Below, one piece after another: positions 19,285 to 28,618 of a stretch of DNA of 64,000 nucleotides (the first letter of the stretch is position 1; each line of letters begins with the position of its first letter). Below the pieces are notes generated by a model. The model was not told where the DNA came from. It made no database searches and was given only the letters and a program-made list of their open reading frames with translations. Origin of the DNA: JADJNW01 sp964526645. GTDB lineage: Bacteria; Bacteroidota; Bacteroidia; Chitinophagales; Saprospiraceae. Where the stretch lies: the NCBI GenBank assembly GCA_964526645.1, contig CAZGJN010000003.1, positions 136,303 through 200,302 of the forward strand, in the 5' to 3' direction. Both the position numbers and the translations under genes were made by a program.

Positions 19285-21615
19285 TCAATGCGAATAGGGG
19301 GATTGCTTGGTCTTATTTTTTCCAAACCATTGTTTGACCACTGCTTCTGCCGGCTTTCGATTTGGTGTAAAATCGTCGTTCTCCGGGCCTCTGTGGTCTA
19401 AGTAAGAAGGGAATTTCCACCAGAAAATACCTTTAATCCAGGGTTTTTGGTCAATGTTTTGCATGACAATCTCGTAGCACATTTTTTGGTGTTCCCCAAA
19501 ATAGGGCGTATTGTCGCTTGGCGCGTGCGGTGCCAGCCAGGGCGTTTTCACACTTTTGAAACCTATTTCTGTAAAAATCAAAGGCTTATCCGCTTGCTGT
19601 TGTACTTTTTCCAATTTTTCGAGTACCTTAACAAAACCCGCATTCAAGGCTTCCTTACTGGCATTGGCATCATTGCTCAAAGGGTAGTAGCAATCTACCC
19701 CGATATAATCCAGGGCATCCCAAAATGGAAAATGCTCAAACTCTGCGCCCCAATTGGCGGCGTAGGTCATTTTGCCGCTGTACAACCCGCGCAGTTTTTT
19801 TACCAAAGCCCGCCAGTCTTGTTCCCTAACCTTGGTCGTTTTGGCAAATTCCGTGCCGATGCAAAGCATGTCCATTTGCCAGATTTCAGCTAACAGGGCA
19901 TAATGCCGCATCCAGCGGTGGTAGTAGTCAAAAAATAACTGCCAATCGGTATCATTATTCATTGTTACGTCGCCGGGCCAATACCCCCTGCCCATCCAAA
20001 GCTGAGGTTTGAGCATGACTGCCATGCCTTTTTCTCGGGCGGTTCGCGCCGAGTGGATCACGCCTTCATCATTTTCACCCCCTGCGCCGTGTTCGATCGG
20101 CAAAAAAGACGGTTTATCAGGCTGTTCCATAAAAGAATAAGGCACGATGGCAATGGCCGAGCAACTCAGTTCATCTGCCTGTTTTTCAATAGATTGGGTA
20201 GCTAATTTTGATAAATAACCATTGTAGATGGCATAGCCCTCGTGTGCGAAGTTGAAGCCCTGGAGGTAGGGTAGTTTGGATTTTGCCCATTTCTCAAACT
20301 GAAAGTGCGCTGTTTTTTTTGATAAATAAGTGTGCCAGCCTTTTTCCAGCGCCGCTATTTCAGCGTCCTTTGCTTGCCAGGCGGTATAGTTTTGCAAAAA
20401 GGCTTCCTTGCCCCAGTGTTCGATCAAAAAATCCACAAAAGTAGCTGATAAGCAAGCCGTCACGAGGGAAGATTCCTGATTGAATAATTCATTGTTCAAT
20501 AAATCGTTCAAAGACAGCATATTATCCGAAACAAAAAGGCGAACTGCCCAGTATTCGTAGCCTTTAAATTGCCAGTTTGGCGTGAATCGCGTTGCCAGGC
20601 CGCGCTCCAGCGCTAAAACATGGGGAGTACCGAGTAAATTCCTGGCAATCAATTCGTTTTCTTTTCCTACCAAATTGTTTTCGTACAAAGCATTTAAGAC
20701 GCTGTGCACCTCTTGCTTCTTAAAGTCGGCATGAGCCTGAGTAGAATTGTTTAAAATCAACCCTTTTTCTTCAGCAGAAGCGTACAAATGGTAGTTGAAA
20801 ATTGGCAATGCCGTCTGCTTACCGATAAACTGGAGGATTTGAGTGGTACTTTGTTCTATCTTTTTAGCAAAAGATTGTGCGGCACTTGGTGTGATAGCCT
20901 TGCTGTTGGCAAAAAATCGGAAGTGTGTATTTTCAGCTATCGGGGTCTCTGTGTCCGAAAAATCATAGTGTATTTTTTTATCCATTGTCCAATTTTCTGG
21001 ATTGAACATACCAATCAAGGTTCGTTTGCCTTGCCGATAAATTTCGTAATTCCAGGCGGAGCCGCCGATCACCCGCCAGCCATCTTCTATTTTTTGCTGC
21101 AAAAAGGCAATTAAATCTGCATCTTCATGGGCGGTCACTACACTCAGAGGCAACTTTGGTTGCAAGGGATTAGGATAAAAAGAAAGCATGGCTATTGAAT
21201 GCACATAGCTTTTGTTGTCAAAAACAATTTGGTCCTTTTGTAAACGGAGAGGTAGCTGATCCACCAGTTTTTGTAATATAATATTTGATTGCACAGCGCC
21301 CAGTACCACCAGCGCTTTTGTTTCCCAGTCTTCTGCACGCACTTCGCTGCACGGTTTGATTTCAAAAGTGGCATATCGCGCTCGCAGATTAATTTTCTTT
21401 GCCAATTCAGCGTAAGCTGCCACCATTTCCGGATTTTGGCTGGCATACACGATCAGCACCTTTCTGCTTTGACGAAAGTTATTCATTAATTCTTCGCGGG
21501 TAGGCAATTGCTCAATGTGCACACGCGCAGAAAGGCTCTCGGTTTTAGTAGGATTGCAATTAAATCCGAATAAACAAAAAACAAAGGGCAAAAACGGGTG
21601 AAATTTGATGATCAT
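19285..21615 (-). CDS. Lipoprotein with MA-peptidase-like domain fused to GH113-like glycosidase domain
   Basis: I start this 776-residue protein at the ATG at 21615, where a lipoprotein-type signal begins (MIIKFHPFLPFVFCLFGFNC). The middle region (about 190–450) resembles the gluzincin peptidase-MA fold, with LERGLATRF in place of the ExGLA segment and VDFLIEHWGKEAFLQNY in the trailing helix. No HExxH is present. The C-terminal half (about 455–760) is a TIM barrel of the GTA/GH113 type, with MLKPQLWMGRGYWPG, the probable acid/base Glu in LCIGTEFAKT and the nucleophile Glu in LIFTEIGFKS. It is probably a surface or periplasmic beta-mannosidase-like hydrolase; substrate unknown. Confidence 0.72.
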   Translation of the reverse strand: MIIKFHPFLPFVFCLFGFNCNPTKTESLSARVHIEQLPTREELMNNFRQSRKVLIVYASQNPEMVAAYAELAKKINLRARYATFEIKPCSEVRAEDWETKALVVLGAVQSNIILQKLVDQLPLRLQKDQIVFDNKSYVHSIAMLSFYPNPLQPKLPLSVVTAHEDADLIAFLQQKIEDGWRVIGGSAWNYEIYRQGKRTLIGMFNPENWTMDKKIHYDFSDTETPIAENTHFRFFANSKAITPSAAQSFAKKIEQSTTQILQFIGKQTALPIFNYHLYASAEEKGLILNNSTQAHADFKKQEVHSVLNALYENNLVGKENELIARNLLGTPHVLALERGLATRFTPNWQFKGYEYWAVRLFVSDNMLSLNDLLNNELFNQESSLVTACLSATFVDFLIEHWGKEAFLQNYTAWQAKDAEIAALEKGWHTYLSKKTAHFQFEKWAKSKLPYLQGFNFAHEGYAIYNGYLSKLATQSIEKQADELSCSAIAIVPYSFMEQPDKPSFLPIEHGAGGENDEGVIHSARTAREKGMAVMLKPQLWMGRGYWPGDVTMNNDTDWQLFFDYYHRWMRHYALLAEIWQMDMLCIGTEFAKTTKVREQDWRALVKKLRGLYSGKMTYAANWGAEFEHFPFWDALDYIGVDCYYPLSNDANASKEALNAGFVKVLEKLEKVQQQADKPLIFTEIGFKSVKTPWLAPHAPSDNTPYFGEHQKMCYEIVMQNIDQKPWIKGIFWWKFPSYLDHRGPENDDFTPNRKPAEAVVKQWFGKNKTKQSPYSH

Positions 21616-21730
21616 GGCAATTTGTGTTCTAACTCGCAAATTCGCAAAAATCAATCGTAAAGTCAAACAAAGTCGAATGACTCAATAGATTTACGAAAGA
21701 TTGCTGTGGAACTTAAGATAAGTGAGGGAA

Positions 21731-22645
21731 TCAGTCTATTTTCCAAACGATCATCGTTCTGTCATCACTGGCAGAAATAAGGTAATTTTCGTGCGGAAGC
21801 CACAGCAAACGGTTGACTGAATGGGTATGGCAACCATCTCTTACCACTTCGAGCACTTTGAGGAGTTCAAAACTGGCAGCGTCCCAGATTTTGATGGTTT
21901 TATCTCGGCTTGCGGTAGCAAACCAATTGCCCGAAGGGTGAAAAGCAATATGATTGATGGTAAACCAATGCGCTGGTTGCGTAAATACCTCTTGAAAGCC
22001 CTGGCTTGTGTCGCGTATTTTGAGTTGTGCATCGCGCCCACCACTCAGTAGGTAGCGCCCATCAGGGCTGTATTTGACTGCAAAAACAGAATGCGTATGC
22101 GCGTGGGGAATCGTGTGTTTCAAAACCAGGGAATCCGCATCCAGAATGTAAATCGAATGATCGCTTGCCCCCAGGGCAATTTCGTTTCGTTGAGGATGGA
22201 AGGTGGCGCAGCGCAAGCTTTGATTGCTCAAGTAAAAACTTTCTTCCGCTTTGGCCTGCTCCGCCGACCAGCGCGTGATCTTGCCGTCTCCGCCGATTGT
22301 AAAAACAGCATCTTGCACCCGAAAAATATCAAAAACACCTTTCGTATGATGCGCAATGTTTTTGGTAAGGGCTGGTTCTTCCAGATTCACCCAATGCAGG
22401 CCGCCATTCATATTACCTACTACCACTTTTTTCAGATCAGGGAGGTTTAGTAAGGAAAAAATTTGTGTTTCTACCTTAGCAACCAGGCTGCCGATCTCCG
22501 GTGCTTCCGGATTCCAGCGTACTACCCAGCCATCGCCTGCGCCGGAGAGGAAATAGGGAGGGGTATCGCCGGGCGTTAGGGCAAAAATGGCAGCATTATG
22601 ACCGGTCAAACGGGCTATTTTTTTGATTTTCAGAACGGGCATCAT
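21731..22645 (-). CDS. WD40-repeat beta-propeller protein
   Basis: About 304 residues from the ATG at 22645. WD40 repeats start with RLTGHNAAIFALTPG and run through HTHSVFAVKYSPDGRYLLSGGRDAQLKIRD, FHPSGNWFATASRDKTIKIWD and LISASDDRTMIVWKID, about seven blades in all. No signal peptide or enzymatic domain is visible, so it is likely a cytoplasmic scaffold. Partners cannot be inferred. It is divergent from tilS; an upstream TTG at 22663 is possible but less likely. Confidence 0.88.
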   Translation of the reverse strand: MMPVLKIKKIARLTGHNAAIFALTPGDTPPYFLSGAGDGWVVRWNPEAPEIGSLVAKVETQIFSLLNLPDLKKVVVGNMNGGLHWVNLEEPALTKNIAHHTKGVFDIFRVQDAVFTIGGDGKITRWSAEQAKAEESFYLSNQSLRCATFHPQRNEIALGASDHSIYILDADSLVLKHTIPHAHTHSVFAVKYSPDGRYLLSGGRDAQLKIRDTSQGFQEVFTQPAHWFTINHIAFHPSGNWFATASRDKTIKIWDAASFELLKVLEVVRDGCHTHSVNRLLWLPHENYLISASDDRTMIVWKID

Positions 22646-22678
22646 CGGATGAGTGTTATGCAAACAACAGTTTATCTG

Positions 22679-22686
22679 TACCTTTG
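22679..22686 (+). promoter_or_regulatory. Candidate −7 element (TACCTTTG) for tilS
   Basis: Exact match to TAnnTTTG, 60 bp upstream of the tilS ATG and in the gap between divergent genes. No good −33 TTTG is seen at the right distance. Confidence 0.4.
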
Positions 22687-22745
22687 GTTTGGAATCAAAC
22701 GGTTAGGGCAGGTAAAATAAAATTCTGAACAGCAGGTAAACAGCA

Positions 22746-24083
22746 ATGGCAAAGGATTTGATTACTCAATTTCAAGCTTTCATCACTGAAAATCAGCTTT
22801 TCAAAGAGGATGCAAGAATCCTGCTGGCGGTGAGCGCCGGTGTGGATTCTGTTGTGCTATGTCATGTTTTTTATCAAGCCAAATTAAATTTTGGAATTGC
22901 GCATTGTAATTTCAAACTGCGTGGTATTGCCGCCGATGAAGATGAAGTATTTGTGGCAAAACTTGCTCAAGGGCTTGCCGTTCCCTTTTTTTCTACGTCA
23001 TTTGATACACAAACTTATGCACGCAAACACAAACTCTCCATCCAGATGGCAGCGCGGGAGCTTCGCTATGGGTGGTTGGAAGCTATTAGGCATGAGTTTG
23101 GTTTTCAATATATTGCAACAGCACACCACCTCAACGACTCAATTGAAACCTTTTTTTACAACTTTGCCAAAGGCACTGGCATTCGAGGCTTGCAAGGTAT
23201 TCCTATTAAAAATGGCAATATCATCCGCCCTTTAATTTTTTCGACAAAGCAGAACATTCTTGACTTTGCCCATGCCAATCATATCCTTTTCCGAGAGGAT
23301 ACTTCCAATCAGGAAGATAAATATGCACGAAATAAAATTCGGCATCGCGTTTTGCCTGTTTTGCAAGATTTAAATCCCAACTTTGAACAAACAGCCCAGA
23401 AAAACCTGGAGCATATTCGGCAAGCCCTGCATTTATACGATTTTGCTATTGATCAATTGCAACAACACATCGTAACAAAAACCGAATCCGAAATGCGAAT
23501 TGATGTGCAAGGGCTGTCGGCTTATCAGTCCTTTGCAAAAACGCTGTTGTACGAATGGCTTCGCCCAATGGGCTTCCAGCCGAGGCAGATCGGGCAAATG
23601 CTTCAAGCCGGAACGGGGGCATACTTTTATTCCGATTCACATTACCTTTTGGTGGATCGAACGCATTTTATCATCGAAAAACGGAGGGTTGAACCCTCGG
23701 AGAAGCGGTTTGTCATCCCATTTGAGGCCAAGGCATTGCACCTGTCTATCGGAAACTTTACCATTGAACACAAAAACGGGCAGCCCAAAACTTTCACAAA
23801 TGATCCTTTTACCGTATTTTTGGACGCAGAAAAGCTACACTTCCCCTTGACGCTGCGCCACTGGAAAAAAGGCGATTATTTCTACCCCCTGGGCTTGAAC
23901 GGCAGGCAAAAATTACAAGATTTTTTTACCAACCTGAAAATACCTCGTTTGCAGAAAGCACGCATTTGGATATTGGAGTCTGGAGGCGAAATTTGCTGGA
24001 TCATGGGGTATCGCCTGGATGAACGATTCAAAATTACAACCGAGACCCAACAATACATTGTAATTAAATTTGAAAACACATAA
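22746..24083 (+). CDS. tilS: tRNA(Ile)-lysidine synthetase
   Basis: A 445-residue enzyme that adds lysine to C34 of the AUA-reading tRNA-Ile, using ATP. The N-terminal PP-loop ATPase domain (about 15–200) has AVSAGVDSVVL, GIAHCNFKLRG and ATAHHLNDSIETFF. The C-terminal domain (about 360–445) has LRHWKKGDYFYPLGLNGRQKLQDFF. The P-loop reads SAGVDS where SGGxDS is usual, so the first glycine is alanine. The gene is single-copy and essential by family knowledge, so the change is presumably tolerated. It is 10 bp ahead of the Omp28-like gene, a likely operon. Confidence 0.94.
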   Translation: MAKDLITQFQAFITENQLFKEDARILLAVSAGVDSVVLCHVFYQAKLNFGIAHCNFKLRGIAADEDEVFVAKLAQGLAVPFFSTSFDTQTYARKHKLSIQMAARELRYGWLEAIRHEFGFQYIATAHHLNDSIETFFYNFAKGTGIRGLQGIPIKNGNIIRPLIFSTKQNILDFAHANHILFREDTSNQEDKYARNKIRHRVLPVLQDLNPNFEQTAQKNLEHIRQALHLYDFAIDQLQQHIVTKTESEMRIDVQGLSAYQSFAKTLLYEWLRPMGFQPRQIGQMLQAGTGAYFYSDSHYLLVDRTHFIIEKRRVEPSEKRFVIPFEAKALHLSIGNFTIEHKNGQPKTFTNDPFTVFLDAEKLHFPLTLRHWKKGDYFYPLGLNGRQKLQDFFTNLKIPRLQKARIWILESGGEICWIMGYRLDERFKITTETQQYIVIKFENT

Positions 24084-24093
24084 ATAGCTCCTT

Positions 24094-25182
24094 ATGAAAA
24101 AGATGGTTTCTACGATTTCAGCATTGGTAATTTTTTATAGCCTTTCAGCACAAGAAATAAGCGTACCTCCGGTGCAAAAGTCGCTGGTGACTAAGCACAC
24201 CGCCACTTGGTGTACGATCTGCGGCGGCGCTTCCTGGGATGTGTACGAAAGCATGGTACAAAACTTGGAGGAAAAAGCAGTAGTTTTATCCGCACACATT
24301 TCAAGCTCAAGCAAGCTCTATTCGCCCACGGCAGTTAGTTTATTAAACAACTTTGATGTTGCCGTTTACCAGCCAGAATTTTATTTTAACAACACAAAAA
24401 TCAGCAGTAGCGGCAATAGCGGTAGTGCTACCACCCTCAATACCATGACTGCTAAAGTGGAAGAAGCTGCTGCAAAAATACCCACGGTTCAGAGCGGTTT
24501 GCGTATTTTTTATGAAACGGCAACGGATTCTCTGCGCATTCAGGTGAAAACGAAGTTTTTTGAACAAACGGAGGGCGAGTACAGCCTTTCAGTGCTGCTT
24601 TTGGAGCGTTTTGTGACGGAGCAGCAGGCAAGTAGAGGAAGCGCCGTAACCCACAAGCGTATCCTGCGAAAAGCGCTTACAGGCGATCCAAACAAAGCTA
24701 TTGGTCCACTGCTTGCTTCGGGGACCATCGCTGCTAATGCCGAATTTGACTGGGGCACAGCCATTAAGTGGAATAATCAGTACAATCTGAATAATATTGA
24801 AATTGTGACCATCGTGTGGAAGCTTAATCCACTTACAAACAAACAGGAATTGGCAAATGCTAATTTTTCAATTGAAGTGGAGGAGACAACTACCGCTACT
24901 CAACAGCCTGATTTTCTGGGAAATCGGTTTCGGGTAGCGCCTACACTTGTTACAAATGATCTTTTTTATGTCCTTTTGGATGTGCCCACCCTATATCCTG
25001 ATACAGAATTAATGTTGATGGACATTGATGGGAAACGGATAAGCAGTATCCATAAAGGAGTTTTAAGCACTGGTAACCAATACTTTAAAGTGGTCTCTGA
25101 TAAAGATACCCCATCGGGCATCTATTTTGTTACTTTAAGAATTGGTAAAAACATGATAACTCGGAAGCTTGTAATAAGATAA
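24094..25182 (+). CDS. Omp28-like thioredoxin-fold protein with T9SS sorting tail
   Basis: A 362-residue secreted protein with a signal peptide over about 1–19 (ending SLSAQ). A thioredoxin-like segment follows, with ATWCTICGGASWD holding a CxxC pair (about residues 40–43), then an Omp28-type beta region to about 265. The C-terminal ~85 residues form a type IX sorting domain (TELMLMDIDGKRISS ... GIYFVTLRIGKNMITRKLVIR). It should be exported and placed on the surface or released; the Cys pair suggests redox or structural use. It follows tilS by 10 bp and precedes the HsdR-N gene by 16 bp. Confidence 0.82.
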   Translation: MKKMVSTISALVIFYSLSAQEISVPPVQKSLVTKHTATWCTICGGASWDVYESMVQNLEEKAVVLSAHISSSSKLYSPTAVSLLNNFDVAVYQPEFYFNNTKISSSGNSGSATTLNTMTAKVEEAAAKIPTVQSGLRIFYETATDSLRIQVKTKFFEQTEGEYSLSVLLLERFVTEQQASRGSAVTHKRILRKALTGDPNKAIGPLLASGTIAANAEFDWGTAIKWNNQYNLNNIEIVTIVWKLNPLTNKQELANANFSIEVEETTTATQQPDFLGNRFRVAPTLVTNDLFYVLLDVPTLYPDTELMLMDIDGKRISSIHKGVLSTGNQYFKVVSDKDTPSGIYFVTLRIGKNMITRKLVIR

Positions 25183-25198
25183 TTATTTATTTTTTATC

Positions 25199-25669
25199 AT
25201 GATAGAGTTAGACCTTTTAAGTAAGAAAAGTTTATTAAAAACTAAAAACGAAGCAAAGCAACAATGGATTTTTGACCCCATTCGCAAGAAATGGCTGGTG
25301 CTTCAACCCGAAGAGTTGGTGCGCCAGCTTTTAATTCAATATCTTATTTCAGAAAAAAATTACCCAAAAAATCGAATCGCGGTAGAAAAATTGCTAATAA
25401 TCAATGACTTGGAGCGGCGATTTGATGTTTTAGTATATGATACCGCCATCCAACCTTTTATGCTGGTAGAGTGCAAAGCGCCTCGTATCGGTGTTTCGGA
25501 TGAAACCTTCCGGCAAATTGCGCAGTACAATTTACCCTTGCGCGTTCAATACCTGTTAGTCACAAATGGCATCACAACTTACTGTTGCCGAATGAATTAT
25601 GAACAGCAATCCTATGAGTTTTTATCTGAAGTTCCGGACGCATCTGAAAAATCCACTACTATTCCCTAA
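25199..25669 (+). CDS. Orphan type I restriction HsdR N-terminal-like nuclease domain protein
   Basis: A 156-residue stand-alone PD-(D/E)xK-fold protein. The core motif is RFDVLVYD (D76), followed by MLVECKAPRIG (E91, K93), with an upstream helix EELVRQLLIQYLI. It corresponds to the HsdR_N nuclease domain without helicase parts, and there is no hsdM or hsdS nearby. Such single-domain proteins are common in Bacteroidetes with unknown function. It may act in DNA repair or processing instead of restriction. It lies 16 bp after the Omp28-like gene. Confidence 0.8.
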   Translation: MIELDLLSKKSLLKTKNEAKQQWIFDPIRKKWLVLQPEELVRQLLIQYLISEKNYPKNRIAVEKLLIINDLERRFDVLVYDTAIQPFMLVECKAPRIGVSDETFRQIAQYNLPLRVQYLLVTNGITTYCCRMNYEQQSYEFLSEVPDASEKSTTIP

Positions 25670-25771
25670 TGTTTTGATGAAATTGTTATTTTTCGCTTCA
25701 AATTTGTAAAGTACTAAAATTGTAAACCTAACTTCGTACTTCCTAAATTTGAAATGCGCTAACCATCGGAT

Positions 25772-26722
25772 ATGAAAAACGAACAAATCATCGTCCTCGG
25801 TGCCAATGGGCAAATTGGTACCGTGCTGACCGAAGAACTCCGAAAGATATATAATGTAGGCAACGTCTTAGCCACTGATATTCAAAAACATACTACCCAT
25901 GAAGGTCCTTTTGAGCAGCTTGATATCCTCAATGCACAACGTCTGGACGAAGTTGTCGGAAAACGCAAGATTACCCAGATTTATCACCTTGCGGCTATCC
26001 TCTCTGCGCGGGGTGAGCAAAACCCAAAATGGGCCTGGGATATCAATATGACCGGTTTGTTCAATGTGCTGGAGACCGCGAAAACGCATAGATGCCAGGT
26101 ATTCTTTCCCAGCTCGATTGCCGTATTTGGCAGTGAAGCGCCCAAAGAAAATACGCCACAACACGCTGTGTTACAGCCTAAAACGGTGTATGGTATTAGT
26201 AAGGTTGCGGGGGAGCACTGGTGTAATTATTATCATGAAAAATATGATGTAGATGTAAGATCGGTTCGATATCCTGGTATCATTGGGTATCAATCTATGC
26301 CTGGTGGTGGCACGACCGATTATGCTGTGGAAATTTATCACAAAGCCCTGCAACACGAGGTGTTTCAATGTTTCCTGAGTGCCAAAACCAAGCTGCCCAT
26401 GATGTACATGCCCGATGCGATTCGCGCTACGCTCGAAATCATGACGGCATCCGCTGAGCAAGTTAAGGTGCGTACCAGTTATAACATCGCCGGCATGAGC
26501 TTTGATCCACAAGCAATTTATGAAGCCATCAAGCTACAAGTGCCTGATTTTCAAATTGTTTATGAACCTGATTTTCGTCAAGCGATCGCTGATAGTTGGC
26601 CTCATAGCATTGACGACTCCCCCGCACGTGAAGACTGGGGCTGGCAACCGGAGTACGATCTGGAAAGTATGACGAAGGACATGTTGATGCATTTGGAGGG
26701 CAGATATGAGAAAGTGGAATAG
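25772..26722 (+). CDS. SDR-type L-threonine 3-dehydrogenase
   Basis: A 316-residue extended short-chain dehydrogenase. The NAD-binding loop is LGANGQIG (9–16). The catalytic Tyr/Lys are Y140 and K144 in VYGISKVAGEHW, with Ser in FFPSSIAVFG. The stretch SMPGGGTTDYAVEIYHKAL and LPMMYMPDAIRAT match the SDR-type threonine dehydrogenases known from Flavobacteria, which oxidise L-threonine to 2-amino-3-ketobutyrate. Length is as expected. Generic NAD-dependent epimerase annotation would be the alternative, but the C-terminal motifs favour threonine dehydrogenase. Monocistronic by spacing. Confidence 0.85.
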   Translation: MKNEQIIVLGANGQIGTVLTEELRKIYNVGNVLATDIQKHTTHEGPFEQLDILNAQRLDEVVGKRKITQIYHLAAILSARGEQNPKWAWDINMTGLFNVLETAKTHRCQVFFPSSIAVFGSEAPKENTPQHAVLQPKTVYGISKVAGEHWCNYYHEKYDVDVRSVRYPGIIGYQSMPGGGTTDYAVEIYHKALQHEVFQCFLSAKTKLPMMYMPDAIRATLEIMTASAEQVKVRTSYNIAGMSFDPQAIYEAIKLQVPDFQIVYEPDFRQAIADSWPHSIDDSPAREDWGWQPEYDLESMTKDMLMHLEGRYEKVE

Positions 26723-26844
26723 AAAGCTTGATTTAACGTGAATTATAGATAAAAAAAGGCAATTCCATGATTCGTGTTGAAATAAAAACTTTTTTTCATA
26801 AAAGGTTGTACGAATTGATGAGGATCACTTTGCAGCCCAGCTTA

Positions 26845-26889
26845 CTTTTCAGATTTAGCAAATCTTTAAGATTTACTAAATCCCACATT
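26845..26889. repeat. Dispersed palindromic repeat, copy B
   Basis: Starts CTTTTCAGAT. The arms GATTTAG (26852–26858) and CTAAATC (26876–26882) pair perfectly around AAATCTT-T-AAGATTT, making a nearly perfect 31-bp palindrome. It sits immediately downstream of the symporter stop, so it may also act as its 3' hairpin, though it lacks a T-run. Confidence 0.6.
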
Positions 26890-26893
26890 CTCA

Positions 26894-28585
26894 TTACGAT
26901 TTATTTTTACCAACCACAAGCTGTAGTATAATAGCTATTAATACCACCAGGGTGCAGCCAATAAAATTGAGCCATAGAAAAGCAATATCCGTAAAAAAAT
27001 AAATGCCAATCACGATTGCTTCTGCTATGAGTGCGGCAATAAAAGTAGCTGTGCCTTGTACTTTTTTGATAAAAAAAGCTACAAAGAAGATACCCAATAT
27101 CACTCCATAAAATAAAGAGCCAATAATATTTACAGCTTGAATCAGGTTTTCAAACTGCCGAGCGATCAGCGCAAAACTTAAGGCGATCAGCCCCCAAAGT
27201 ACCGTAAACCACTTAGAAGCCTTTAGGTAGTGAGCATCAGATTGATCTTTCATCCAAGAGCGGCGATAAAGGTCCACCACAGTGGTAGTGGATAATGCGC
27301 TTAGTTCTGAGGCACTTGCCGACCAGGCTGCACAAAAAATGACTGCCAGCAATAAACCCACGATACCTATAGGCAAATAATTCATTACAAAAGTGATAAA
27401 TACATAATCGGTATCGCGGGTGATTGCTTCTGGCCGCTGTTGGCTGATGAGACCTTTCACTTCTTGCCGGAGCGCAGCGTCCTGTGTTTTTAAGGCCAGC
27501 ACCTTTGCCTGGATGGTAGCCGCAGTAGGCTCATCGTTTTGTTCTTTAGCGCTTAGCAATTGCCTCACTTGGGTTTGCTTTTGTTCAAAAACAGATTGGT
27601 ACTGCTGCTGTAATTCATTCAATCGGGTTTCGGCTGGGGTATCCTTCAATTTTTCTAAATTTGCCTTATTAAAATGTATCGGGGGCTGATTGAATTGAAA
27701 AAATACAAACACCAAAATGCCGATAAACAAGATAAAAAATTGCATGGGCACCTTAAAAATACCATTAAACAATAAACCTAAGCGGCTCTCCGTGAGGGAT
27801 TTGCCCGACAAGTAGCGCTGCACCTGCGATTGATCGGTACCGAAATAAGACATAAACAAAAATACACTGGCAAACATGCCCGTCCAGATGTTGTAACGGT
27901 CGTTCCAGTCGAATTTAAAATTGACCAGATTCAACTTTCCCATCTCACCGGCTACATTTACAGCATCTGCAAAATGAATGTCTTTGGGTAGTTTATAAAA
28001 AATCATCACCACAGCAATAATCAAGCCCGTCCAGATGACTAATACTTGCTGCTGCTGCGTAACACTCACCGCCTTGGTACCACCTGAAACTGTGTATAAA
28101 ATCACAAAAACGCCCATAAAAAGGATCGTAAAATTGAGTGACCAACCGAGTATGGTGGAAAGCACAATGGCAGGCGCGTAGATCGTCAATCCTGCTGCAA
28201 GCCCTCGCTGCGTCAGAAAAAGTAGCGCTGTCAAGGTGCGTGTTTTTAAATCGAAACGACTTTCCAGGTATTCATAAGCGGTATAAACCTTGAGGCGATA
28301 ATAGATTGGCAATACGACGATACTCAGAAACACCATTGCCAAAGGCATACCAAAGTAGAATTGCACGAAGCGCATCCCATCTTCATAGGCTTGCCCCGGT
28401 GTGGATAGGAAAGTGATGGCGCTCGCTTGTGTTGCCATGATAGAAATGCCGATAGACCACCATTTCAGATCATCGTCGCCGCGCAAGTAGCTCCTTGCCG
28501 TTGTTACATTGCGTGTGCGCCAAATGCCGTAAGCCACAATGGTAAAGAGCGTACCGAGCATGATAATCCAATCCAGATTGTGCAT
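26894..28585 (-). CDS. Sodium:solute symporter (SSS family)
   Basis: A 563-residue inner-membrane symporter with about 13 helices. Conserved SSS features include ISIMATQASAITFLSTPGQAYEDG near the N-terminus and FCAAWSASASELSALSTTTVVDLYRR in the second half. A hydrophilic, probably helical insertion of about 85 residues (about 310–395, with NELQQQYQSVFEQKQTQV) separates two membrane helices. Substrate is not predictable from sequence. A 49-residue single-pass protein is encoded 33 bp upstream in the same direction and is likely a partner, as known for several SSS transporters. Confidence 0.9.
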   Translation of the reverse strand: MHNLDWIIMLGTLFTIVAYGIWRTRNVTTARSYLRGDDDLKWWSIGISIMATQASAITFLSTPGQAYEDGMRFVQFYFGMPLAMVFLSIVVLPIYYRLKVYTAYEYLESRFDLKTRTLTALLFLTQRGLAAGLTIYAPAIVLSTILGWSLNFTILFMGVFVILYTVSGGTKAVSVTQQQQVLVIWTGLIIAVVMIFYKLPKDIHFADAVNVAGEMGKLNLVNFKFDWNDRYNIWTGMFASVFLFMSYFGTDQSQVQRYLSGKSLTESRLGLLFNGIFKVPMQFFILFIGILVFVFFQFNQPPIHFNKANLEKLKDTPAETRLNELQQQYQSVFEQKQTQVRQLLSAKEQNDEPTAATIQAKVLALKTQDAALRQEVKGLISQQRPEAITRDTDYVFITFVMNYLPIGIVGLLLAVIFCAAWSASASELSALSTTTVVDLYRRSWMKDQSDAHYLKASKWFTVLWGLIALSFALIARQFENLIQAVNIIGSLFYGVILGIFFVAFFIKKVQGTATFIAALIAEAIVIGIYFFTDIAFLWLNFIGCTLVVLIAIILQLVVGKNKS

Positions 28586-28618
28586 AAGCGAAGGGTTGAG
28601 TATTGAAGCGTAAAAAAA

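Noticed and set aside
4677..25756. Similarity between CCTAAATTTCAAATG at 4677 and CCTAAATTTGAAATG at 25743 as another repeat family
   Set aside because: Only about 17 of 20 AT-rich bases match, with no extension; could be chance.
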